Positions 22,130 through 30,427 of a stretch of DNA of 32,620 nt are shown here, piece after piece (the stretch's first letter is position 1; each line of letters begins with the position of its first letter). A program made the translations under genes and the position numbers. Source of the DNA: Gryganskiella cystojenkinii (taxonomy: Eukaryota > Mortierellomycota > Mortierellomycetes > Mortierellales > Mortierellaceae); assembly GCA_015852425.1 (NCBI GenBank), contig JAAAIG010000107.1, positions 33,610 to 66,229 of the forward strand, given 5' to 3'. The notes under the pieces are model-generated. The model was not told the DNA's origin. It saw only the letters and a list, made by a program, of their open reading frames with translations, and did not search any database.

Positions 22130-22484
22130 GCCATTCAGTCGGGACATTCTTTTTCTCTTTCTGCTCTTTTTTATTTTTGTTTCCACCACCCCTGACAACC
22201 ACAACATCTTTTTTCTTTTCCCTCCTTCTTTCTCTCTCTTTCTTCATTCTTCTCTTATTTCTTCCTTTTCAATTCTCCCTTTTGAAATCATTCTAATCAC
22301 CACCAACTACCCGTCGACATCAACAATCCTTTTCTCGATCACAAGTGCGCGTCAAGGACACCAAACTCAAGACATTTAACCAACAATCAAATCACTCTCC
22401 CAAGTGATTCGACTTTTTTATACCCCAACAACCATATACCACATCATCGGACCTTAGAGAATCAACACAAACACAAAGGGAACA
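22130..22484 (+). promoter_or_regulatory. CT-rich leader of the chitin synthase gene
   Basis: About 200 bases of nearly pure pyrimidine (22140-22280: TTTTTCTC, CTCTTTCTTC) are followed by A/C-rich sequence (ACAACAATC, CAACACAAACACAAAGGGAAC) up to the ATG at 22485. The same pyrimidine-then-AC pattern precedes other genes of the window, so it is probably the core promoter and 5' untranslated region. No TATA box stands out. Confidence 0.45.
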
Positions 22485-25400
22485 ATGGCACAATACGTTC
22501 AACTCCAGGACTTCAACTACCCTGGAGAGGCACCCACGCCCTCGATGGGTTACAGCTCCGCATACCAACAGCATCCTTCTGCGGCACCAGCAGCTGAGAC
22601 ACCATACATCGCGCCAAATACTATCCGTTATGTCGGAGACGTCCCTGAGCGTCAGGAACGTCGGTACAAGACCAAGAAGAACGTTCAACTGACTGACGGT
22701 AACCTCGTCCTGATGTCTCCAGTACCAACCCACTACCTCAAACATCAAAAACAACAAGACGGTGAAGAATGGGAGTTTATGCGATACACCGCCGTCACCT
22801 GCGACCCGGACGACTTCAAGAACGAGAACTATACCCTCAGACCGGCCATGTGGCACCGCGAGACCGAGCTCTTCATTGTTGTGACCATGTACAACGAGGA
22901 TGAGATGTTGTTTGCAGAGACCATGCATGCTATCATCAAGAATATCCGACACCTTGTCTCGAGGACAAACTCCAAAACCTGGGGAGAGGGATCCTGGGAA
23001 AAGGTCGTAGTCTGTATTGTGGCCGATGGACGCAAAAAGTGTAACGAAAAGGTTTATAACTACCTGGCAGCCATGGGTGTTTACCAGGAAGGTATTGCCA
23101 AGAGAGAGGTCAACGATAAGCCAGTACAGGCTCATATCTACGAGGTACAGTCAGTCCTCCTCCTCTCTTCCTCTGATAGGAAAATTTCATTGAAAGGGAC
23201 AAGTTCAGGGGTCAGAAATTCCTTAGCTGACATCACACTTTTCCTCTTTCTGAAATATTGGCTTCTTTTAATAGTACACGACACAGGTGACGATTGACCC
23301 TCAGATGAAAATTGTCGAGTCCAAGACGAGTGATTATGCGCCTGTCCAGATCATGTTCTGTCTAAAGGAACAGAACGCCAAAAAGTTGAACTCTCATCGT
23401 TGGTTCTTTAATGCGTTCGGACCCGTCATTAACCCCCGTGTATGTGTTTTGTTGGATGTCGGTACGAGACCTGGACCAACCTCGATCTATCAACTCTGGA
23501 AGGTCTTTGATCTGAACTCGAACGTTGCTGGAGCATGTGGAGAGATTAAGCCAGTAAAAGGTGCGGCTGCCAAGAATCTGTTGAATCCTTTGGTAGCGGC
23601 ACAAAACTTTGAGTACAAGATGGTAAGAGAAGCAAACCCCTCTCTCTCCCTTGCGTCGCGTGTTCGTGGCTGTTTGTGCAGTGTATCTTTATTTTTAGTT
23701 GTCGATTTTCTTGTGTAAAATGGAAGGGCTGTGCCTGTTGGTTGAAAATTGAAAGCAAGCACTGACGCAACGATGATTTTTTTTTGTCGTTAAAAAACCT
23801 AGAACAACATTCTGGACAAGCCCTTGGAATCGGTCATTGGATACATTTCTGTCCTTCCAGGAGCGTTTTCGGCTTACAGATACCGTGCGTTGTTGACCGC
23901 ACCTGAGACACCGAACGAGGGACCGTTGATCAGTTACTTCAAGGGCGAAAAGCCTTCGGCAGATTCAGGGATCTTTGACGCCAACATGTACCTGGCCGAG
24001 GACCGTATCCTGTGTTTCGAACTCGTCGCGAAACGAAACTATGCCTGGACACTTCGCTACGTCAAGGCCGCCTGGGCAGAAACCGATGTCCCCGATACAG
24101 TGCCCGAATTGATTAGTCAACGTCGTCGATGGTTGAACGGCACGTTCTTTGTCGCGTTGTTTTCGGTTTTTCATTTTGGCAAGATCTACAAGAGTGATCA
24201 TGCCATGTGGCGTAAAGTTCTGTTCCACATGCAGCTGGTCTACAACGTCTTGAGCATTCTTTTCAGTTGGTTTGCCATTGTAAGTTCGAACTGAAGAAAG
24301 ACGGGGACGGTTATGATGTTCTTTCCGTTTGGCGCTCTGTGGTTCCTTGGAGACTAACAGTAGTGATTTTTTTTAATAATTTTAATCCGCTTTTGTTTAT
24401 TTTTGGTTTGATAGGCCAACATCTACCTTACCTTCTATATCCTCGCCAATGCCTTGACGGACCCGGAGACCAGTCCATTTGGAAACAATGGTGTAGCCAA
24501 GGCTCTCTTCATCATCTTGCAGTATCTCTACCAATTCCTCGTCATCTGCATGTTTGTACTCAGTCTCGGAAACCGACCCACGGGGTAAGGATTGTTTGTT
24601 ATACTTGGTTCCTGGGATGGTTGGCACTGGTTTTTCGCAGCTGGTCATTAACTTGAACGACATTACTTTTATTCTCCCTTGCAGATCGAGAATTATGTAC
24701 ACCGGCGCCATGATCTTCTTTGCTTTCTTGATGATCTACATGACGTTTGCGGCGATCTGGATGACCAAGCTCGGGATTCAACATGCACTTGCGAATGGCG
24801 AGACGAGTTTCTCAGCTATCATGGCGGATTCGACCTTCAGGAATGTGATTCTCTCATTGGCATCCACATATGGTCTCTACCTCTTTGGATCAATCATCTA
24901 CCTCGACCCCTGGCACATGTTTACCAGTTTCATCCAGTATCTTTGCATGATGCCAAGGTAAGATAATTTTCCTGAATGATTTCATCGTGGCCATCTGTAA
25001 GGCATTGAGCTTTGACCTTTTAATGCTGACTTGTACTTTCTCGTTTTCTTCATCCTCACAGTTACGTCAACGTGTTGAACGTCTATGCCTTCTGCAACAC
25101 ACACGATGTCAGTTGGGGTACCAAGGGTGACACGATCGAAAAGATGGATCTTGGAGCCGTCAAATCCACATCGGACGCCAAGACCGCCGAAGTCACTGTG
25201 GTCGTACCAACAGAGGACAAGGATATCAACGAAAATTATCAACTGGCTCTGGATTCTCTCTTGAACAAGACTGTGGAGGTGAAACAAAAACGAGATGCCA
25301 AGACGAAACAAGAAGATTACTACAAAGCCTTCCGATCCCGGTTGGTGGTTCTCTGGTGCGCAACCAATGCGCTGTTGGTCAGTGTGGTCTCGTACGATGG

Positions 25401-25548
25401 TAGCAGCAAATCCGAGGCGTACATAGGCAGGTCCCAGGCTTATTTGGCGTTTGTTCTCTGGTCGGTTGCGTTTCTATCCGCGTTCCGGTTCGTGGGTAGT
25501 GTGGTCTATATCGTTTTGAGATTGATCTCAGGTGAACTGAGATGGTAA
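22485..25548 (+). CDS. Chitin synthase, division 1
   Basis: Six exons, 22485-23144, 23275-23622, 23803-24279, 24415-24584, 24685-24957 and 25062-25548, join in frame to 804 residues. The enzyme polymerises UDP-N-acetylglucosamine into chitin at the plasma membrane (GT2 family). A polar N-terminus leads to the typical N-terminal chitin synthase segment ([18 protein letters not shown]). Then come [41 protein letters not shown] and the catalytic signature QRRRW at 442-446, followed by LNGTFF. After this the protein has about six or seven membrane segments, interrupted by a conserved [22 protein letters not shown] loop and a charged Lys-rich helix. It lacks a myosin motor, so it is a division 1 enzyme; the class was not resolved. 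Length is slightly short because of a brief N-terminus. The start follows a CT-rich leader. Confidence 0.96.
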
Positions 25549-26363
25549 TATCGAAAAAAGAGAAAAAAAAACCCCTCCCCCGCCCCCCTCTCTATCTATT
25601 TCCTTCGCTTAACTCGAAGTCTTCCTGTTATATCCTTGCTTGCTATTTTGTTATTCGCCAACCCCTGTAGATAGTATTTCATTACTCTTTGATTATAAAA
25701 AGCATCATCATGTTATTGAACAATATCTTTAAAACAATTGGTTTGCTGCCGCTTCGAGCTGTGCTCTGTCTTCACATCATGCGGGGGAAACCCTGACGGT
25801 CAAGCAAATACGAAAACGTGGCAACGGTGGGTGCACCAAAAAGCAATTAGAGAGTTCAATGTGTGTCAACGCCGAAGAGCGCTTCTTTCTGTTATTGAAG
25901 CTACGGAAGTGCTGAAAACTTTACCAAGGATTTTCTCCCCCTCCTCTCTGGCGATCAAGATCCTGTGATGTCTTTAGAAGGGAGGCAAAGCATCCTCTAT
26001 TTTGTAGCTCCAAAAGGAGAAGAGGCTGGAATAGGAGGGAGGAGATCAAAAGAGGCAAACTTGGTTCCAACCACCCTGTCCGTTTTTTTTTGAGAGAGGT
26101 CGAAAGGTAAGGAGTAACGGAGGCTGTTTCCAAAAATAATGCAACAAAGATAAAGGCCTCCTCTCTTTCCTGATTTACTTTTTTTTTTTTTCTTTCTTTC
26201 TTTTTCATTGCTTCGTTTCCTTTTCATCTTATCTGACCGTTCCTTCTTTATTTCAGACAAGGCAAGACATCAAAGACATTTCTCACTAGACTGAATGGCA
26301 CTACTTGGCTCTCGGCCATTAACCACCATTTTTCCTTGTGGAGGGTATAGCATTATTCAAAGT
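25549..26363. other. Intergenic between chitin synthase and secreted protein
   Basis: No gene is supported. C-rich sequence and pyrimidine runs follow the chitin synthase stop (25565-25620). The middle holds T-runs (26083, 26176). A pyrimidine tract at 26155-26260 (TTTCTTTCTTTCTTTTTC) ends in TTTATTTCAG, which could be the acceptor of a leader intron. An ATG at 26295 is in frame with the next gene but was not chosen as its start. Confidence 0.5.
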
Positions 26364-27011
26364 ATGGCCAGCCAGAAGATCCTCTTCTCCATCTTCATCT
26401 TGATAAGTTTAACTCTAGTCTTTCAATCAAGTCTGGCTATCCCATTACAAAGGATTCAAGTGATCCAGGATGGCACCTACACAATTCGGTACAGACTGAA
26501 CCGCGGACTCGCCTACCAGTTTGTCAAAGATCGGTCACCTGCAGTCATTGGACAACTTCCTGTCGATGTTGAGGGTAGGGCTATTGGTGGTAATAGCGGC
26601 GAAGAAAACTGGGAGTTCTCAAGGGTTCTGGACGAACAGGCTCTGAGTGATGGTTACCGGGACACATTCATGATTCGTAACACCGTCTCGGGTCTCTATC
26701 TCTCTTACTCAACCGCCACGCCAAGGGCGAGTGTGACAATCGATGACTCGATTATTTTAGTCAAAGACATCAACGAGGCTCGACCCTGGGAAGTCCATTA
26801 TGATCCCTTTACGATCTCAAGGTCAATTGTCGGTGCGGTTGTCAGAATTCCCTGTTTCATCTCTGTACCCCGGACAGCAACTGGGAGCGGATTACGGCTT
26901 GTCGCCGCCACGACGGTGGGCACATCTCGAGCCAAAGAGAACACCGTCGTTTTTCGGGATTGGTGGGCCAGCGACCCTCGACTGCGTTGGGTTCTTGAGC
27001 AAGCAAAATAA
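26364..27011 (+). CDS. Small secreted protein, beta-trefoil-like (lectin or inhibitor fold)
   Basis: A single exon of 215 residues. The start at 26364 was chosen because it opens directly with a classic signal peptide (MASQKILFSIFILISL, cleavage after SSLA near residue 25); the in-frame ATG at 26295 would add 23 residues and bury it. The mature part has repeats of the kind seen in beta-trefoil proteins: QDGTYTIRYRLN, GEENWEFSRVL, YRDTFMIRNTVSGLYLS and EARPWEVHYDPFTI, with GxY/NxxSGLYL and WE motifs. Fungal proteins with this layout include ricin-B-like lectins and cysteine- or serine-protease inhibitors; I cannot tell which. Only one Cys remains after the signal, so disulfides are not a feature. 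The stop codon overlaps AATAAA (27007-27012). The fold is an inference from motifs. Confidence 0.65.
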   Translation: MASQKILFSIFILISLTLVFQSSLAIPLQRIQVIQDGTYTIRYRLNRGLAYQFVKDRSPAVIGQLPVDVEGRAIGGNSGEENWEFSRVLDEQALSDGYRDTFMIRNTVSGLYLSYSTATPRASVTIDDSIILVKDINEARPWEVHYDPFTISRSIVGAVVRIPCFISVPRTATGSGLRLVAATTVGTSRAKENTVVFRDWWASDPRLRWVLEQAK

Positions 27012-27359
27012 AAGAAAATCATTGTTGTTGTGTCCCTCTTGGCTTTCGCGGCTAGGTTGTTACGCTGAATCGCCTTTGTAGTTTGCCTCGAAATCTGTGG
27101 ACCAGACGCATAGTAGATGGGTCGTTTCACTGGCCACCGGTAAGCGCAACCAAAACTTTTTTTTTTTTCTTTCTTGTCAACCCGCGAGTGGGGGGGAGGG
27201 CTATTGTCGGTTAGCTATAAGTAAACAAGCTCCAGGACGCGAACGGGTTCAACCCAGTGGAAACGGAAAGAATAAAATGCCTCTGCACCTCTGCACTGCA
27301 CAACCCGCCTATGGCAGCCCATGCACCTTGGTTCACTAACTCGCGACCTCGTGGGTGAT

Positions 27360-27410
27360 GGTGGCTTGCCTCAGTAAAGCCAGGCCTCTGTCATCCAGGC
27401 AAGCGCCACC
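27360..27410. repeat. Inverted repeat with hairpin potential
   Basis: GTGGCTTGCCT at 27361-27371 pairs with AGGCAAGCGCCAC ending near 27410, with a GC bulge in one arm, around a loop of about 25 bases that itself contains AGCCAGGCCT. It lies about 120 bases upstream of the tRNA gene. Function unknown. Confidence 0.35.
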
Positions 27411-27447
27411 AAAACGAGAAATTAGAAGACTATACCCTTAATAATTT

Positions 27448-27470
27448 ACACGTGATTGACGGTCACGTGT
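27448..27470. promoter_or_regulatory. E-box dyad: two CACGTG sites as a perfect inverted repeat
   Basis: ACACGTGA (27448-27455) and TCACGTGT (27463-27470) are perfect reverse complements separated by seven bases, each holding a CACGTG core. CACGTG is the binding core of bHLH factors such as Cbf1 and Pho4 in yeasts. The dyad lies 58 bp upstream of tRNA-Lys. It might act on that gene or on an unseen one. Confidence 0.4.
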
Positions 27471-27528
27471 GGATCGTCGTGCCATTGGTCAAACACCGCC
27501 AATGAAAGAGTTGAACGCATCGCCGAGT

Positions 27529-27601
27529 GCCCGGCTAACTCAATCGGTAGAGTGTCAGACTTTTAATCTGAAAGTTGCGGGTTCGACCCCCGCGTTGGGC
27601 G
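27529..27601 (+). tRNA. tRNA-Lys (anticodon UUU)
   Basis: A 73-nt cloverleaf. The acceptor stem GCCCGGC pairs with GTTGGGC (two G-U pairs), with discriminator G at 27601. The D arm is ACTC-AATCGGTA-GAGT. The anticodon stem TCAGA/TCTGA holds the loop CTTTTAA, giving anticodon TTT. The T arm is GCGGG-TTCGACC-CCCGC. There is no intron and no encoded CCA, as expected for a nuclear eukaryotic tRNA. Internal A and B boxes (TAACTCAATCGG, GGTTCGACCC) serve RNA polymerase III. Confidence 0.97.
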
Positions 27602-27615
27602 ATATGATCAACTCC

Positions 27616-27623
27616 TTTTTTTT
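27616..27623 (+). terminator. Pol III oligo-T terminator of tRNA-Lys
   Basis: Eight consecutive T residues begin 14 bases after the tRNA 3' end, a standard RNA polymerase III termination signal. Confidence 0.8.
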
Positions 27624-27715
27624 GGCTCCACTTAGAAAAATGCAACTTTTTGGTTAGCCTAGGGGCATCCATCCTTGGGTCGGGTCCCAGATCACCGTAA
27701 CCTTTCTTTTTGGAC

Positions 27716-27845
27716 TAATAGCCCTGTGTAAACTTGGGTTGGTCGTTTAGTAGCAATTTTTTTTTGGTTACATGGGCGTGGCACAGACAAAAAAATTGTG
27801 ACCAACCAACCAAACCGACCAACTCAAGTTTGCCCAGGGCTAATA
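27716..27845. mobile_element. MITE-like inverted-repeat element with TAATA target duplication
   Basis: A 120-bp sequence (27721-27840) is nearly all palindrome. The left arm begins GCCCTGTGTAAACTTGGGTT and the right arm, read on the minus strand, begins GCCCTGGGCAAACTTGAGTT. Both continue with GGTCG and then, after a diverged stretch, CAATTTTTTT. The centre is about 23 bases. Identical TAATA pentamers flank it directly (27716-27720 and 27841-27845), as expected of a target-site duplication. It encodes nothing, so it would depend on a transposase elsewhere. It lies 115 bp downstream of tRNA-Lys. The superfamily is not assigned; a TA-targeting element with slightly longer ends is also possible. 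Confidence 0.6.
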
Positions 27846-28416
27846 CCAGATAGCCCCACCTTCTTTTTTCCCTCTGTCTGCATTAGCTTACTCGCTTAGC
27901 ATAGTTTCTCTTGCCCGCTCACCAGTTGTTTACCTTGATCAAAACATTTTATTTTCATGCATGTACCTAAACCTATTGGCCATTTCTTGACAGACAGCGG
28001 CGGTAGATCGATGAAAGAAAGTTTCCTAGAGTATATTGACATCGTAGTATATGCAACCTGCACCAAGTTTGGTTCGTGGCGGTAACCTAGAGCTGTTTGT
28101 GACATCAGTTTTCTTGTGTCCATCAGAAAAATACGCGGGTAGTTGGAACGGATAGTGGCAAAGACAAAAAACAATGAGAAAGGTAAATTGACACGGACTT
28201 TTGTACGGGCAATTTTGCGTTTATTTTTTACTTAACGAAGTGACAACATAATGGTTGTAGCTCCCCGCGAGCACAAATAAAACAACTCTTTTTCTCGTTA
28301 CTTATTTTTCCTTTTGAATATCATCATTCTTGCGTCCTACTTAACCGGGACGCAACTATGAGCATGCAAGGCGAGGATATATATGTTTATTTAGAACAAA
28401 CACTCTAGGCCGAGTC
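27846..28416. other. Intergenic, no supported gene
   Basis: AT-rich sequence. A minus-strand frame from 28174 to 27896 (92 codons) has moderately protein-like composition but no splice or family support. AATAAA occurs on the plus strand near 28276. Nothing else stands out. Confidence 0.4.
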
Positions 28417-29278
28417 TTACAGGATGCTCTGTAGCATTTCCTCATTAAGTTCCATCTTGGATACTCTCTGATTCTTCCTCAACTGGGCAAATGCAGTAAG
28501 ACGGGTTGTTTTGGAGACTTTCGAGCGTTTACTCATTGACCTCCAAAGTCAACGACCTTTCGCGTCTTGTTGAGAGGAAAGATCCAATTGCTGTCCTTGT
28601 GAGCGGTTGCTCCCACAACATCGGTTTATGAGACCGCCGTTGACGTTCGAAGTACACCTGCCGTTGGTCAACGATATATAATGTTGATCCGCAAGAGCAC
28701 GCTGAAGGTCCGTGCTTTGTTCGGCTTGGGCTTGGTGAAGGATCGCGAGAACGACATATGATTATCTGTCAATGAAGAAACGAACTTGGTGGTTTGGGCC
28801 ACGTGAGCTCCGTGAATGCCTCCAAGAAGACTTGATGGCGCACAACCATCTTTGCCTCCAATAGCTGCCTGACCCTAGATTCCGATATGTCAGTCGCCGA
28901 TGCAGGAGCGCAGGAAACTACAGCGTTGCTGCTTGTGCTGGGTGGATGTGATGGTGTAGCCTCAGCTCTACCGTCACTGGGAATCGAAGTGTTGCTTCTC
29001 GTAAGCGCCTGAAGATCAGTGTCCCTTGCAACCTTGCACAATTGGTAGTGACGCGTTAGAGATGAGTTGAGAGTGAAAGTAGCTGAGCAATAGCAGACGA
29101 AATTCGTATCCTTTGCAAACTGTCGATTGAAGGTGGTCTGTCGATCGGTGCTTGCAAATGAAGGTGAAGGGCTGGTTCTTAACAGTCCTATCATGACACA
29201 ATTTGACTCGGCTTCGAAAGTTTTTGTATCTAATGCTTTCTCTTTCTCCTCCCCGATCACCGGTCTGGCCGATACCAT
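28417..29278 (-). pseudogene. Decayed minus-strand gene with a C-x-C..H..C finger-like motif
   Basis: From an ATG at 29278, 169 codons are open to 28769. The middle contains FVCYCSATFTLNSSLTRHYQLC, a zinc-finger-like spacing (Cys-x-Cys, then His and Cys), followed by a Ser/Pro-rich part and ISESRVRQLLEAKMVVRHQ. Coding-like sequence then continues in other frames: AQTTKFVSSLTDNHMSF, then VLAILHQAQAEQSTDLQRAL and, past one TGA, MSKRSKVSKTTRLTAFAQLR to a stop at 28419-28417. At least two frame changes and one stop interrupt what looks like one ancestral protein. It may have bound DNA. The family is not recognised. The upstream 169 codons alone might still be expressed. Confidence 0.45.
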
Positions 29279-29744
29279 TGTTCGTTAACCCCACAGCTGC
29301 TGCACTGTACCCTTCACCACGGTCCTAAGACGAGATCTCACGGGTGATCGGACGCGTTATCGGGAGCCACCCAACTCTATGTTCACCACCCACCCAAAAG
29401 TCACGTTACCTTATTTCCTTATTCAAGTGGATGTGGATCAGTGGATGTACATGCCTCCATCTTCTTTTGTTGTCAATTCTGTCTTTTCAATCACTCTTGC
29501 TGCTGCACTGGCACACCCATTCACATCATTCCCCTTTTCGTTATCATTTTCGTACCTCTGCGCTCTATTCATTACCAATAACGCCCTATTCAGTCACCAT
29601 TCACATTCAGCACGCGACACCGCGACACCACTCTCGATTTGTCCATCAAGATTTGACTTGCTGTTTTCGCATTACATCCCTCTCTTTCTCAGGTATTGTC
29701 GTTCGTCAAGCATCTATTACTGGTCGTTTTTATTTTACCAGAGG
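29279..29744. other. CT-rich stretch without supported gene
   Basis: From 29460 to 29695 the plus strand is pyrimidine- and AC-rich (CATTCACATCATTCCCC, CCTCTCTTTCTCAG), resembling the leaders of genes in this window, but no gene follows; the minisatellite begins instead. Overlapping open frames exist in two phases with no family features. It may be an orphaned promoter. Confidence 0.35.
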
Positions 29745-30372
29745 CGCTCGTAGTTGGACTGCGGTCCCCTCTGTCCCTGCCAAAGTTCATCGATTGTCAC
29801 AATTGGTGTCTACCATCCTTTTATTGTAATTGAGTTTGATGTATTGGTTTTGACTTCGGTCATGCGGCAAAGGTGGCGAGTATTCTCTTGCTCGTAGCTG
29901 GACTGCGGTCCCCTCTGTCCCCTCTGTCCCCTCTGTCCCCTCCAAAGCTGATGAATTGTCTTTTGCTTATATACAACAACTGAGATTGGTCGTGTTGGTT
30001 TTGACTGCGGTCATGCGGCACAGGTGGCGAGTGTTCTGTCCCCTCTGTCCCCTCGAAAGCTGATTGAGATTGATATATTAGTTTTTGACTTCGGTCATGC
30101 GGCAAAGGTGGCGAGTATTTTCTTGCTCGTAGCTGGACTGCGGTCCCCTCTGTCCCCTCTGTCCCCCCCAAAGCTGATTGAGATTGATGTATTAGTTTGA
30201 CTTTGGTCATGCGGCAAAGGTGGCGAGTGTTCTCTCGCTCGTAGCTGAACTGCGGTCCCCTCTGTCCCCTCTGTCCCCTCCAAAGCGGATGGATTGTCTT
30301 TTGCTTTACATACAACAACTGAGATTGGTCGTGTTGGTTTTGACTGCGGTCATGCGGCAATGGTGGCGAGCT
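29745..30372. repeat. Compound minisatellite with nested 9-bp C-rich repeats
   Basis: A block containing CATGCGGCA-AGGTGGCGAGT, then GCTCGTAGCTGGACTGCGGT, then two to four copies of CCCCTCTGT, then CAAAGCTGAT and GTCTTTTGC or GAGATTGAT sequence recurs in order. CATGCGGCA starts at 29861, 30012, 30096, 30208 and 30351, so spacings are 151, 84, 112 and 143 bases; a degenerate copy lies at about 29745. Part of the length variation comes from gain and loss of 9-bp units, part from deletion of the spacer. On the minus strand the units read GGGGACAGA and contain a G-quadruplex motif at 29910-29940. Confidence 0.85.
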
Positions 30373-30427
30373 ATTATCGTCATATGCGGCTCATTTACGG
30401 CTTACCACTAGCGTAGACTTTCGTACG

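Larger units (their letters stand above)
18786..22484. other. Long intergenic region with decayed minus-strand coding blocks
   Basis: About 3.7 kb with no intact gene. It contains three tandem CTATCCC units near 19090, a CT-rich plus-strand stretch (19100-19340) ending in a 15-codon open frame from an ATG at 19341, and several minus-strand coding-like blocks (listed separately). A 12-bp direct repeat CCAAAAGGGCGG lies at 21707-21718 and 21735-21746. From about 22130 to 22484 there is a long CT-rich leader for the chitin synthase. Confidence 0.55.
27012..27528. other. Intergenic upstream of the tRNA gene
   Basis: No gene is supported. It contains a G-run (27188-27199), a potential hairpin at 27360-27410 and an E-box dyad at 27448-27470, both listed separately. 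Open frames here are short and have no good composition. Confidence 0.5.

Noticed and set aside
22392..23135. A 247-codon minus-strand open frame opposite chitin synthase exon 1
   Set aside because: Antisense shadow of a real exon; no splice or family support.
26295..26363. Upstream in-frame ATG of the secreted protein
   Set aside because: Starting there would place 23 residues ahead of a well-formed signal peptide; the ATG at 26364 puts the signal at the N-terminus.
29344..29829. A 161-codon plus-strand frame rich in Ser, His and Leu
   Set aside because: It overlaps a second open frame and lies on CT-rich leader-like DNA that runs into the minisatellite; composition follows the pyrimidine bias.
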